From Mycolicibacterium insubricum (GTDB taxonomy: Bacteria > Actinomycetota > Actinomycetes > Mycobacteriales > Mycobacteriaceae), in the NCBI RefSeq assembly GCF_010731615.1, contig NZ_AP022618.1, positions 3,038,001 through 3,102,000 of the forward strand: DNA of 64,000 bases. The letters run 5' to 3'. Below the pieces are notes generated by a model, which made no database searches, was not told the DNA's origin, and saw nothing but the letters and a program-made list of their open reading frames with translations. Positions 13,736 through 28,649 of the stretch are shown here, piece by piece. Positions within the stretch are counted from its first letter, which is position 1, and every line of letters starts with the position of its first letter. A program made the translations under genes and the position numbers.

Positions 13736-14170
13736 TCAGCGCCCCGGCATCGGGATCGCCCGATCGTAGTTGTCGTGGATGGGGTCACCCTGGTTCGGGT
13801 TCATCGGGGTCCAGGTACCGGCCTTCGGGGTGCCGATCTCCGGGGACTGCCCGAGTTGGCTCTGCCGCTTCTTCTGATGAGCGACGGTCGTCTGCAGCGC
13901 CGAGAGCAGCGGTGCCTGGTTGGGCCGCTTCGCCAGCGCGGCCTTGACTGCCTCGAGGTCCGCGGGTTTGGGGGCGAAGCCCTGAGCCCGCAGGTTGAGC
14001 GCATCGCTGAGCAGGTTGGCGACCTGCCCGGCACCCGCCCCGGTCGAGTACTGACCGGCCAGGTCATCGAGCACATCGGCGGAGGCCGAGGGGGCCAGGC
14101 CGATCGCCATGGCCGCGAGAAACCCACCGGCCAGGACCGCGAAGGAAGAGGTCGCCCGACGACGCAACAT
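13736..14170 (-). CDS. small secreted protein, function unknown
   Basis: The 144-residue product starts MLRRRATSSFAVLAGG at ATG 14168-14170, preceded by a GAGGAAGGA ribosome-binding site. It has a clear Sec signal peptide with cleavage after SASA near residue 32. The mature part is helical and polar, with a Pro/Gly-rich C-terminus (NPNQGDPIHDNYDRA). No cysteines are present and no family is recognised with confidence. It is placed between the hydrolase/ligase fusion and the Trm112-like gene. Confidence 0.75.
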   Translation of the reverse strand: MLRRRATSSFAVLAGGFLAAMAIGLAPSASADVLDDLAGQYSTGAGAGQVANLLSDALNLRAQGFAPKPADLEAVKAALAKRPNQAPLLSALQTTVAHQKKRQSQLGQSPEIGTPKAGTWTPMNPNQGDPIHDNYDRAIPMPGR

Positions 14171-14258
14171 CACCGAAATCCTTCCTCGCAGGTACCCACC
14201 AGCGGACCACACCCGCTTTCGGTGAGCTTAACAGCGGCGGCCCGAGGCCACCGGTCGA

Positions 14259-17234
14259 TCAGTTCTCGTCGACCAGGGCGGCCCGAACCGCGGCCGTCAG
14301 CCGCTCGTAGCGGCCGGTTTCGGCGTCCCGGTACCAGCTCTGCCGGCCCGGCTTGGGTACGCCGGCCGCACGCAGCGCGGCGGACTCGGGCCGGTAGACC
14401 GTCGACAGCGGCAGTTCGCGCACCACGTGAATCAGGTCGGGCGGCAATCCGACCGCAAGGTCATCGACCGCGTCACCGAGGTCGGCCGGGGTGATGGTCG
14501 CACCGGGGCGCAGGCTCACCGCGGTCACCGCCAACTGCCGACCGCGGGCCGAGACCCGATAGGTGACGGCGAGATCGACGGCGTCGATCATGCTGATCGC
14601 GTCGGTGATCGGTTCGGCGTACACCGCGCCGCGATCGGTGCGGATCACCTGATTGCGGTTTCCGACCAGCCAAAAGTCGCCGTCGGCGTCCCGGCGGAAC
14701 AGCGACTCCGTCGACACCCAGGTGTCGGCGGGCGCGAACACCCCGCGTTTGACCGACGCGTTCGGGTCGATCGGGCCGCGCGGCTGCGCCAGCAGCACCC
14801 CCACCTCGTCGGGGCCCGGGATCCGGACAAAGCCGCGATCGTCCTCCAGGATCAGATCCTCGTCGGGGTCGTACGCCGCGAGCTGGACCTGGCCGCCGCC
14901 GGGCAGCGGCCGTCCCTTCGAGCCGATCTTGGCGCCGGCGACATTGGCCAGCACCGCCTGCCCGTCGGCGGTGGCGAAGAACTCCACCACCCGCGCGGGG
15001 GCGAACGCCTCGGTGACCCGCTGCCAGAGACCGGTGGGCATACCGGAGCCGATGAACAGCCGCACCGGGTGATTGCCGTGCAGCACGAACGCCGGATCGT
15101 CGATGACCTCGCCGATCATCGCCCAGGTGTAGGACACCACCGTCACGCCGTACTGGCGGACCTCGGTGACGAAGGTGTCCGGGTGCAGCCCGCGCGACAG
15201 TGCGATGCGGGCACCGCCGACGACCGCGCCGCCGAGCGCGACCAGCAGGCCGGACTGGTGGTGCAGCGGCGTCAGGCAGTACACGGTGTCGTTGCGGTCC
15301 AGGGCGGCCGTCGACGCGGTGCCGAACGCCGACAGCGCCCAGCGGAAGTTGGTGATCTCCTTGGCGACGAGTTCACCGCCGGCCGAGCTGAACGCCACGA
15401 AGGCACGGTCGCGGGCCAGACCGGGATTGGGCCGGTACCAGCCGGGCAGCGCGACCTGATCGGGGTCGATCTGCTCCATGTCGATGACGTCGGCGTCGGC
15501 CGGCAGGTGCAGGTCGCGATTCTCACCGCCGCCGAGCACCAGCACCTGCACCGGCAGCCGTCGTGCGGCGTCGAGGTGGGTGGGGTCGGTGATGAGCTCG
15601 ACGATGCCACCGAGGCGGGTGGCTTCGGCCAGGTCGCCGTCCGGCGGCATGAGTACCGCCACGGCGCCCAGTCGTGACAGCGCGGCGATGGCGACCAGCG
15701 CGCTGGGCCGGGTCTCCATCAGCACCCCGACCCGGTCGCCTTGACGGACGCCGACGGCGATCAGGCCGCGGACCACGTTGTCGATACGACGGTCCACGGC
15801 CTCGTAGGTGTGCACCCGGCCGTCGAACAGCAGGAACTCGCCGTCGGGCGTGTTACGGGCCTGCTCGGACAAGATGCGGCCCAGGGAGATCCGGGTGTGG
15901 TCGTTGACCTGGCCCAGCCGGGTCAGACGCGGCAGCGTGCGGGCGGTTTCGACGGCGATCGTGCGAATCGACCGGTTGGCGGTCACCACGGCGTCGGCGG
16001 CGGTCTTGACGACGGCCAGCGCGACCTCCGAGGCTCCGCCCACGCCGGCGACCAGGCGGGCGGCCAGCGGCACCCCGCTCTCGCCGGCCCCCTCGTCGTG
16101 CGGAACCATCGGCGCGACGGTTTCCGGGCGGGGTCCCTGCCCGGACAGCCAGAGCACCCAGGCGGCGACCGTCGGCCAGGTGATGGTGGCGGCCTTGGAG
16201 CCCACCACCAGGCCGAAGTGGCCGGCGCGCAGCAGCGTCTCGTAGACCTCGGCGTCGGGAGCCGCGTCGCGGATGCCGCGGACGGCGGCGGGCTGACCGA
16301 TGTCGTCGACCTCGCCGACGAACGCCAGCACCGGGCAGGTGATGTCGGCGAGGGTGACCAGCTGGCCGTTGATGGCGAAGCCGCCGGTCATCATCCGGTT
16401 GTGCGCGATGAACTGTTTGAGCAGTTCCGCGATCGCCGGGCCGGACCAGGCGATCCAGCCCTCGGAGTCCAGGAAACGGCGCTGCTGTTCGCGCGGCAGC
16501 AGGGCTTCCCGGTCGTGCAGCTGCATCAGGAAGTCCAGCCGCGCCTTGGCGGTTTTCAGCGGGTCCATCATCTGGAAACCGATGCGGGCCATCCAGCCCT
16601 GGATGTCGAGGTGGTTGAAGACGTGCTCGGCCATGAAGTCGGCGCCCACGGCGGCCAGGTTCGGCGGCAGGTTCATCGGCAGCGCGGCCAGGGTGTCCAC
16701 CGGGGAGCCGAACGCGATGATGCTCGCGAGGTCCTTGCTCTTTCGGTAGGCCGCGACCTGGTAGGCCCACATGCCGCCCTGCGAATATCCGGCCAGGTGC
16801 ACGTCCTTGCCGGTGGTCTTCTTCACCGTGTCGACGGCATCGGAGAGCGCGACGATGTGGTCGGTCAGGGTGCGGCGCATGCCGCCCTCGACCTTGTCCG
16901 GCTCACCGAAGTCGATCACCCAGGGATCCAGGCCCGCGGCGTGCAGGATGCCGACCGCGCCGTCCTCCTTGGTGACGTCGAACATGTTCGGCGACATCAT
17001 CATCGGGTGCACCATCAGCACCGGCTCCCCCGGCTGCGCCGCCCCGGGCCGGGTGTCCGGCGGGAAATAGCGCCGCAGCCGGTACATCGGGACGCTCTCG
17101 ACGATCTGGAACGGCGAGGCGACCGCGCCCGTTTCCAGGCCGCCGAGGCGCAGCACCTCGAGTCCGTTTTGTGCGGTTGCCATCAGGCGCTCGACCGGTT
17201 TGGTCAATGCCGAAAGGTGTAGGTCCACCCGCAA
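14259..17234 (-). CDS. hydrolase / acyl-CoA-synthetase-like fusion (Rv1683-like)
   Basis: This 991-residue protein has two parts. Residues about 1-370 are an alpha/beta hydrolase of the PHA-synthase type, with the lipase-like elbow GYSQGG near residue 148 where PHA synthases have Cys, plus late Asp (GEVDDIG) and His (AGHFGLV) candidates. Residues about 450-990 resemble an AMP-dependent acyl-CoA synthetase, but the usual phosphate loop is eroded to FSSAGGELVAKE and the C-terminal catalytic Lys region is not recognisable. Rv1683 is the M. tuberculosis counterpart, linked by others to triacylglycerol metabolism and lipid droplets. A role in storage lipid handling is inferred; adenylation activity is doubtful. 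Confidence 0.88.
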   Translation of the reverse strand: MRVDLHLSALTKPVERLMATAQNGLEVLRLGGLETGAVASPFQIVESVPMYRLRRYFPPDTRPGAAQPGEPVLMVHPMMMSPNMFDVTKEDGAVGILHAAGLDPWVIDFGEPDKVEGGMRRTLTDHIVALSDAVDTVKKTTGKDVHLAGYSQGGMWAYQVAAYRKSKDLASIIAFGSPVDTLAALPMNLPPNLAAVGADFMAEHVFNHLDIQGWMARIGFQMMDPLKTAKARLDFLMQLHDREALLPREQQRRFLDSEGWIAWSGPAIAELLKQFIAHNRMMTGGFAINGQLVTLADITCPVLAFVGEVDDIGQPAAVRGIRDAAPDAEVYETLLRAGHFGLVVGSKAATITWPTVAAWVLWLSGQGPRPETVAPMVPHDEGAGESGVPLAARLVAGVGGASEVALAVVKTAADAVVTANRSIRTIAVETARTLPRLTRLGQVNDHTRISLGRILSEQARNTPDGEFLLFDGRVHTYEAVDRRIDNVVRGLIAVGVRQGDRVGVLMETRPSALVAIAALSRLGAVAVLMPPDGDLAEATRLGGIVELITDPTHLDAARRLPVQVLVLGGGENRDLHLPADADVIDMEQIDPDQVALPGWYRPNPGLARDRAFVAFSSAGGELVAKEITNFRWALSAFGTASTAALDRNDTVYCLTPLHHQSGLLVALGGAVVGGARIALSRGLHPDTFVTEVRQYGVTVVSYTWAMIGEVIDDPAFVLHGNHPVRLFIGSGMPTGLWQRVTEAFAPARVVEFFATADGQAVLANVAGAKIGSKGRPLPGGGQVQLAAYDPDEDLILEDDRGFVRIPGPDEVGVLLAQPRGPIDPNASVKRGVFAPADTWVSTESLFRRDADGDFWLVGNRNQVIRTDRGAVYAEPITDAISMIDAVDLAVTYRVSARGRQLAVTAVSLRPGATITPADLGDAVDDLAVGLPPDLIHVVRELPLSTVYRPESAALRAAGVPKPGRQSWYRDAETGRYERLTAAVRAALVDEN

Positions 17235-17335
17235 CTCCCCTGCCTGCCGCCACGCCGCAGAACCGGTGGACAGCCGTCGTTCCTAGTTGCCCGCGATTGT
17301 GGCACAGACACCCGGGGTGATTAGGGTCAGCGACG

Positions 17336-19177
17336 ATGGCACATCTGCTCGGCGCCGAAGCCCTTCACCTGGAATATCCCACTCGGGTCGTTTTCGACGC
17401 CGTGTCCCTCGGCGTCGACGACGGCGACCGGATCGGCATCGTCGGCCGCAACGGGGACGGCAAATCGTCGCTGATGGGCATGCTGACCGGCGCGATCAGC
17501 CCCGACGGCGGCCGGGTGACCCGCCGCGGCGGACTGCGGGTCGGAGCCCTCGACCAGGCCGACGTGCTCGACGACGAGGCCACCGTGGCCGAGGTGCTGG
17601 TCGGGGGCCGAGCCGAACACGAGTGGGCCGGTGACGCCCGGGTCCGCGATGTGGTGGCCGGGTTGGTCGCCGATATCGGCTGGCAGGCGCCGGTGGGCAC
17701 GCTCTCGGGCGGGCAGCGCCGGCGCGTCCAGCTGGCGGCGCTGCTGATCGACGACTGGGACGTGCTGGCCCTGGACGAGCCGACCAACCACCTCGATGTC
17801 GAGGGCATCACCTGGCTGGCCGGGCACCTCAAGACCCGCTGGCCGCGCAACACCGGCGGGTTGCTGCTGGTCACCCACGACCGCTGGTTCCTCGACGAAG
17901 TCGCCACCGCCACCTGGGAGGTGCACTCTCGCGTGGTCGAACCGTTCGACGGCGGCTACGCGGCCTATGTGCTGCAGCGGGTCGAACGGGACCGGATCGC
18001 CGCGGCGTCGGAGGCGAAACGGCAGAACCTGATGCGCAAGGAGCTGGCCTGGCTGCGCCGGGGTGCGCCGGCCCGGACGTCGAAGCCGAAGTTCCGCATC
18101 GACGCGGCCAACGCACTGATCGCCGACGTGCCGCCGATCCGCAACGGCATCGAACTGGCAAAGCTGGCGACCGCGCGGCTCGGAAAGGACGTCGTCGACC
18201 TGCTGGACGTCGGTGTCTCGTTCCCCGGGCCGGATGGGCCGGTCACGGTACTGCGCGATGTCGAATGGCGGATCGCCCCCGGTGAGCGAACCGGGATCTT
18301 GGGTGCCAACGGCGCCGGGAAGTCGACGCTGCTGGGGCTGATCGCCGGGACGGTGACGCCGTCGTCGGGCCGGGTCAAGCGGGGCAAGACCGTGCAGCTG
18401 GGCGTGTTGGACCAGCAGTCGGGTGTGCTCGCCGATGTCGAGGACGACATGGTCCGCGAGGTGGTCGGCCGGCTGCGCACCGACTATTCGGTGGATGGCA
18501 AGGACCTGACGCCCACGCAGCTGCTGGAGCGGCTCGGCTTCGACCGTGCTCAGCTGTCCACCCGGGTCCGAGAACTCTCCGGTGGCCAGCGCCGCCGCCT
18601 GCAGCTGATGCTGACGCTGCTGGCCGAGCCCAATGTGCTGATCCTCGACGAGCCGACAAATGACGTGGACACCGACATGCTGACGGCCACCGAGGACCTG
18701 CTGGACTCCTGGCCGGGCACGCTGATCGTGGTTTCCCACGACCGGTATCTGTTGGAACGGGTTACCGATCAGCAGTACGCGGTGCTCGACGGGCATCTGC
18801 GGCATCTGCCCGGCGGGATCGACGAGTACCTGGCGCTGGCCGCCGCACGTGGTCCGTCGACGGGGTCGCCTTCGGGGGGGCCGGCAGGGTCGCCCGCTTC
18901 GGCGGCATCGGGTACGGCGACTTCGGCCGGTTCCGCGCCCAAACACGCCGGATTATCCGGGGCCGCACTGCGGGCGGCGGAGAAAGAGATCGCCGCGATC
19001 GACCGGTCGCTGGTGAAGCTGGCCGACCGGATCGCCGCCAAGCATCAGGAGCTGGCCGACCACGATCAGTCCGACCACGTCGGGCTGGGCCGGCTCACCG
19101 GCGAGCTGCGGGCGTTGGAGGATGAGGTCGCCGACGCCGAGACGCGCTGGCTGGAGTTGTCCGAGCAGCTGGGCTGA
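17336..19177 (+). CDS. ABC-F family ATPase
   Basis: The 613-residue protein has two ATP-binding cassettes and no membrane segments, the mark of ABC-F translation factors or ribosome-protection proteins. Walker A loops are GRNGDGKSS near residue 37 and GANGAGKST near residue 325; signature LSGGQRRR occurs twice (near 125 and 415), each followed by LDEPTNH or LDEPTND. An Ala/Gly/Ser/Pro-rich linker (residues about 505-540) leads to a C-terminal coiled-coil helix pair. It is divergent from the 14259 gene. Whether it acts in housekeeping or in antibiotic protection cannot be told from sequence. Confidence 0.9.
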   Translation: MAHLLGAEALHLEYPTRVVFDAVSLGVDDGDRIGIVGRNGDGKSSLMGMLTGAISPDGGRVTRRGGLRVGALDQADVLDDEATVAEVLVGGRAEHEWAGDARVRDVVAGLVADIGWQAPVGTLSGGQRRRVQLAALLIDDWDVLALDEPTNHLDVEGITWLAGHLKTRWPRNTGGLLLVTHDRWFLDEVATATWEVHSRVVEPFDGGYAAYVLQRVERDRIAAASEAKRQNLMRKELAWLRRGAPARTSKPKFRIDAANALIADVPPIRNGIELAKLATARLGKDVVDLLDVGVSFPGPDGPVTVLRDVEWRIAPGERTGILGANGAGKSTLLGLIAGTVTPSSGRVKRGKTVQLGVLDQQSGVLADVEDDMVREVVGRLRTDYSVDGKDLTPTQLLERLGFDRAQLSTRVRELSGGQRRRLQLMLTLLAEPNVLILDEPTNDVDTDMLTATEDLLDSWPGTLIVVSHDRYLLERVTDQQYAVLDGHLRHLPGGIDEYLALAAARGPSTGSPSGGPAGSPASAASGTATSAGSAPKHAGLSGAALRAAEKEIAAIDRSLVKLADRIAAKHQELADHDQSDHVGLGRLTGELRALEDEVADAETRWLELSEQLG

Positions 19178-19206
19178 GCGGGCCCACTACCCGGCATACT
19201 GAGTCG

Positions 19207-19593
19207 ATGTCCGAGCGCAACGTGCTGGGCGGTCCGCTGCAACCCTGCGGCACCGACCCCATGACCGGCTTCTACCGCGACGGATGCTGTTCCAGCGGAG
19301 CCGAAGACATCGGCCTGCACACCATTTGCGCGATGGTGACGGCCGAGTTCCTGGAGCACCAACGCGGCATCGGCAACGATCTGTCCACCCCGATGCCGGC
19401 CTACCGCTTCCCCGGCCTCGTCCCCGGCGACCGCTGGTGCGTCACGGCGCGCAACTGGTTGCGCGCCCATCTCGACGGGGCAGCCGCCCCGGTGGTGCTG
19501 GCGTGCACACACGAACGCACGCTCGAGGTGGTCGACTTGGAGGTGCTGCGCCGGTACGCCGTGGACGTGCCCGACGACATCGCCGACCTCTGA
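19207..19593 (+). CDS. DUF2237 family protein
   Basis: The 128-residue protein begins MSERNVLGGPLQPCGTDPMT and matches the DUF2237 pattern: an N-terminal NVLG..L..C....TGFYRDGCC block, a central LHTICAMVTAEFL and a C-terminal PGDRWCVTARNWLRA with VVLACTHE. Conserved cysteines suggest metal or redox chemistry, but no activity is established. It follows the ABC-F gene by 29 bp on the same strand and may be co-transcribed. Confidence 0.88.
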   Translation: MSERNVLGGPLQPCGTDPMTGFYRDGCCSSGAEDIGLHTICAMVTAEFLEHQRGIGNDLSTPMPAYRFPGLVPGDRWCVTARNWLRAHLDGAAAPVVLACTHERTLEVVDLEVLRRYAVDVPDDIADL

Positions 19594-19729
19594 AGCGGTT
19601 CGGCGAGTGCGCAGCCCTCAGGGCCGCAGTCAGGTGCGAGCCGGAGATTGCCGCACGTCAGGCTCCCCGGAGTTTTCTAGGCTGTTCTGGTGGCACCACT
19701 GATTCGGCACCGCGGTAACCGGAGCTCCG

Positions 19730-20959
19730 ATGAGCGCTGATCTCGAGATCGACAAGCTCACCGCGACGGTCGCCGACTACCCCGACGTCGTCGAGTTGCG
19801 GCTGCGGCTGATCCGGTTGCTGGCCGACCGGGGCCGGCACGCCGACGCGCTGGCCCAGGCCGCCGAGGGACTGCGGATCACACCGGACAACGCCGAGATC
19901 CGTGCCGAGGTCAACCGGCTGGCCGCCGCGCTCGGCTCCCCGGCGGCCGGCTCCCCGCCGGCAGAGCCCCCGCAGGCAGTCGAAACTCCCAGCGAGGACG
20001 GCGGATTCGACTGGGACCGCGCCGAATCCGAGGTCACCGACATCGTCGGCCCGCAGTACGTCGGCGACCCGGCACCCGAGCCGGCCCGCCCCGCCCCGCG
20101 CACCGCGACCCGGATGTCCGACGTGGCCGGGATGGACGGGGTCAAGGCCGCGATCGAGATGTCGTTCATCGGGCCGCTGCGCAATCCGGAGCTGGCCCGC
20201 GCCTACGGCACCGGGGCCGGCGGCGGGCTGCTGCTCTACGGCCCGCCCGGCTGCGGCAAGACGTTCCTGGCCTCGGCGATCACCGGGGAGCTCGGTGCCC
20301 GGTTCTACCCGGTCGGGGTGCCCGACATCGTGGACATGGTCAGCGGCACCACCGAGGCGGCGCTGCAGGATCTGTTCACCACCGCGCGCGACACCGCACC
20401 GGCGGTGATCTTCTTCGACGAGATCGACGCGATCGGCCAGAAGCGCTCCCAGCTGCGCGGCGCCAACGTGCTGCGGCAACTGGTCACCCGGTTGCTCACC
20501 GAGCTGGAAAACCCGAGCAACGACGGGGTGTTCGTCATCGGCGCCACCAATCACCCGTGGGATCTCGATCCCGCGCTGCGACGGCCGGGGCGGTTCGACC
20601 GGATGCTGTTCGTGTCGCCGCCCGACGAGCCGGCGCGTGCCGCGCTTATCCGCGCGCACCTGGCGGGCCGGCCGATCGAGGGCATCGATCTCGATGCGAT
20701 GGTCGCCACCACCGCCGGCTTCTCGGGCGCCGACGTCGCACTGCTCTGCCGGGCGGCGGCCCAGCGCGCCATGGCCGACGCGGTGGCCGCCGGGGAACCA
20801 CGCTGCATCACCATGGACGACGTGCGCAAGGTGCTGAAGACGCTTTCCCCCAGTACCGGCCCGTGGTTCTCGATGGCCCGCAACGTCGTCGAATTCTCCA
20901 ACAGCGACGGGGCTTTCGACGAACTCGCCGCCTACCTGCAGAAGCGCCGCCGGGGCTGA
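19730..20959 (+). CDS. AAA ATPase with N-terminal TPR segment
   Basis: This 409-residue protein has a short TPR-like helical region (residues 1-65), an acidic linker (70-125), and a CDC48/FtsH-like AAA module from about residue 127. Walker A is GPPGCGKT near 167, Walker B is VIFFDEID near 227, and the second region of homology with Arg fingers is NHPWDLDPALRRPGRFD near 275. A winged C-terminal lid follows. There is no protease or membrane segment, so it is probably a soluble unfoldase or remodelling factor. It converges, four bases apart, on a membrane protein that also carries TPRs. The substrate is unknown. Confidence 0.85.
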   Translation: MSADLEIDKLTATVADYPDVVELRLRLIRLLADRGRHADALAQAAEGLRITPDNAEIRAEVNRLAAALGSPAAGSPPAEPPQAVETPSEDGGFDWDRAESEVTDIVGPQYVGDPAPEPARPAPRTATRMSDVAGMDGVKAAIEMSFIGPLRNPELARAYGTGAGGGLLLYGPPGCGKTFLASAITGELGARFYPVGVPDIVDMVSGTTEAALQDLFTTARDTAPAVIFFDEIDAIGQKRSQLRGANVLRQLVTRLLTELENPSNDGVFVIGATNHPWDLDPALRRPGRFDRMLFVSPPDEPARAALIRAHLAGRPIEGIDLDAMVATTAGFSGADVALLCRAAAQRAMADAVAAGEPRCITMDDVRKVLKTLSPSTGPWFSMARNVVEFSNSDGAFDELAAYLQKRRRG

Positions 20960-20963
20960 CGGC

Positions 20964-22439
20964 TCAGCCGCCCGGAGTCGGGGGGCTCGAGGGCCGCAAC
21001 GACGGATCAAAGTGGAACGTCGGCACGGTGAACGTCGGGCGCGGGAAGTTCTCCGGGGACAACGGCCGGACGGTGTAGACGAAATGGGTACCGGCCACAT
21101 GACCGGCGCACACCGTGAACAGCCAACCGCACCCGGCGACGAACAGCACGGTGAACCCTGAGGTAACCAGTTGGTAGCGCCGCGAGTTCGGCAGCCGCCA
21201 GATCTTGACGGCCACCTCGACACACAGCACGGCCATCACGATCGGCAGCACCATCAGCGCGAACCACAGTGCACCGGGCTGGCGGGCGAACATCGACAAC
21301 GCCCACCCGATGCCGATCGGCACCCCGAGTCCCAGCAGCCAGACCGCCCAGTAACCCTCCTGGTCGGCCAGATGCGTGGCCAAGTCGGTGTCGCCGCCGC
21401 GGCGGATCCGGCCCAGCGTCAACAGGAAATGCGCCAGCCCGGCGACCAGAACCGCCACCACCAGCATCCAGTAGGCACCGCGGACCCCGTCGCTGTCCCA
21501 GGCCAGCCGCATGAACACCGGCGCAAAGGTGGCCAGCAACACCGCAAACCCCGCCAGTAGCACCCCGGCGGCCGCAAACGGATTACGCCACAACCGTTTC
21601 GACAGGTAGCCGCGCGGCAATACCCGGCGCAGCCGGATGAACAGCCGGGTCCAGTGGATCAGCAACGGCGCCGTCAGGATCGGTGTGAGGTGCCGCATCA
21701 CGCCCGGCGACAGCCAGGCCGACAGCAGCATCACCGCCACCGCGTAGATCCACACGCCGCTGGCGAGTCGGCTCAGCGTCCCCCACACGACCTCCGACAG
21801 GGCGTGGCGAGCCTGCCGGTGGGTGGGATCGTCGGCCAGCACCCGGGTCAGCGCCTCGGCCTTGCCGACGGTGAAGTCCTGCAGCCGCGCGTTGGTCGTC
21901 GCCAACTCCACGTGCGCCGGGTCCACCGCCAGCCCGGCGGTCACCAGCCGTTTGGCCAGGTCCCTCTCTGTCACCCGCTCGGCGACCAATGCCGCCTGCA
22001 ACAGCAGGTCCGGGTCGTCGGGGGCGAGATCGGCGACCCGCTCCAGTGCGGCGAGCGTCTCGCGCTTGTTGGCGCCGAAGGCGCTGCCCTGCGAAAGGCA
22101 GGTGGCCAGCAGGGCGTGCGCCGACGGGTCGGCAGGGTCGAGCTCGACCACCCGGCGGGCGATCTCGACGGCATCGTCGACATCGTCGATGAGCAGATTC
22201 AGCCGGGCCAGCACCCGCAGCGCAGCGCGGTCGTCCGGGTCGTTGTCCAGCGCCGCCGTCGCGCACCGGTAGGCGGTGACAGGATCGCCGGTCTGCAGCG
22301 ACAGATTCGCCAGTCCGGCCAACAGGTCGGGGTCATCGGGTTCCTCGGCCAGTCCGTCGCGCAGCGCTTGGGCGGCCTCGTCGTGTCGGCCCAGATCCGC
22401 GAGCAGCTGGGCGCGCGCCAGAACCGCCCCGGTGTCCAA
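20964..22439 (-). CDS. TPR-repeat integral membrane protein
   Basis: The 491-residue protein starts MDTGAVLARAQLLADLGRHD. Residues about 1-210 are TPR repeats (pattern DPDDRAALRVLARLNLL). Residues about 225-465 hold six or seven predicted membrane helices, for example VWIYAVAVMLLSAWL and YWMLVVAVLVAGLAHFLL. The C-terminus is polar and Pro-rich. It lies 5 bp after argH on the same strand, so it may be co-transcribed at the end of the arginine operon, and converges on the AAA gene. No family function is recognised; the cytosolic TPRs suggest a docking role. Confidence 0.8.
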   Translation of the reverse strand: MDTGAVLARAQLLADLGRHDEAAQALRDGLAEEPDDPDLLAGLANLSLQTGDPVTAYRCATAALDNDPDDRAALRVLARLNLLIDDVDDAVEIARRVVELDPADPSAHALLATCLSQGSAFGANKRETLAALERVADLAPDDPDLLLQAALVAERVTERDLAKRLVTAGLAVDPAHVELATTNARLQDFTVGKAEALTRVLADDPTHRQARHALSEVVWGTLSRLASGVWIYAVAVMLLSAWLSPGVMRHLTPILTAPLLIHWTRLFIRLRRVLPRGYLSKRLWRNPFAAAGVLLAGFAVLLATFAPVFMRLAWDSDGVRGAYWMLVVAVLVAGLAHFLLTLGRIRRGGDTDLATHLADQEGYWAVWLLGLGVPIGIGWALSMFARQPGALWFALMVLPIVMAVLCVEVAVKIWRLPNSRRYQLVTSGFTVLFVAGCGWLFTVCAGHVAGTHFVYTVRPLSPENFPRPTFTVPTFHFDPSLRPSSPPTPGG

Positions 22440-22444
22440 CCCGC

Positions 22445-25059
<2,615 letters not shown>

Positions 25060-25109
25060 GTGTTCTCCTTTGTCTTCCAACCCGATTCGGGGCGAGGTCA
25101 GTATGGGGG

Positions 25110-27700
<2,591 letters not shown>

Positions 27701-27708
<8 letters not shown>

Positions 27709-28600
27709 GCGCGGTGCCTTCCGGGGGCACCACTTTGGTGCCGGTTCCCTCGTCGGTGAACAGCTCGACCAGTACGCAGTGTTCGACACGGCCGTCGATG
27801 ACGTGCGCGCTGGGAACCCCGCCGTTGACCGCGCGCAGGCACGCCTCGATCTTGGGTACCATGCCGGATTCCAGTCGCGGGAGCAATTGTTCCAGTGCGG
27901 CGGTGTCGATTTCGGAGACCAGCGAGCCGCGGTCGGGCCAGTCGGTGTAGAGGCCCTCGACGTCGGTGAGCATCAGCAGCTTCTCGGCGCCGAGCGCCTC
28001 GGCGACCGCGGCGGCGGCGGTGTCGGCGTTGATGTTGTGCACCACGCCGTCGACGTCCGGGGCGATGGTGGAGATGACCGGGATCCGGCCCGCCCCGATG
28101 AGGTCGAGGACGGCGGCCGGGTTGACCTGGTCGACGTCGCCGACCAGGCCGATGTCGGTGGCCACCCCGTCGACCCGGACGCTGCGGCGCACCGCGGTGA
28201 AAAGTGCGGCGTCCTCTCCGGTGATGCCGACGGCGTACGGCCCGTGCGCATTGATCAGGTTGACCAGCTCCCGGCCGACCTGGCCGAACAGCACCATCCG
28301 GGCGACGTCGAGGACCTCGGGGGTGGTAACCCGGAAGCCGCCCTTGAAGTCCCCTTCGATGCCGAGCCGTTTCAGCATGGCGGAGATCTGCGGGCCGCCG
28401 CCGTGCACCACCACCGGGTGGATGCCGCAGTTGCGCAGGAACACCATGTCGGCGGCGAAGGCGGCCTTGAGCGTCTCGTCGGTCATGGCGTTGCCGCCGT
28501 ATTTGACGACGACGATCTTGTCGTGCAGCTGTTTGAGCCACGGCAGCGCGGTGGCCAGCACCTGGGCCTTGACCGGGGTGGGGAGATTGGACGAGGTCAT
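27701..28600 (-). CDS. argB: acetylglutamate kinase
   Basis: ArgB phosphorylates N-acetylglutamate and is usually the arginine-feedback step. The 299-residue product starts [20 protein letters not shown] at ATG 28598-28600; an ATG nine bases upstream is an alternative. The ATP-binding [11 protein letters not shown] is near residue 30, the substrate loop [11 protein letters not shown] near 66, and the C-terminal [17 protein letters not shown] near 195. A 49-bp gap containing GCCGAGCGAAGCGAGG separates it from argJ. Confidence 0.96.
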
Positions 28601-28649
28601 GATGAACATCCGTCGACGATGCCGAGCGAAGCGAGGAGGAGGAGACTGA

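Noticed and set aside
14427..17222. Two long plus-strand open frames opposite the Rv1683-like gene
   Set aside because: Low-complexity His/Gly/Arg-rich products with no domain; the opposite strand encodes the recognised 991-residue protein.
19597..19608. Single GTTCGGCGAG motif after the DUF2237 gene, resembling the 57-bp units
   Set aside because: Only about 10-12 bases match and the rest of the unit is absent; too short to call in this GC content.
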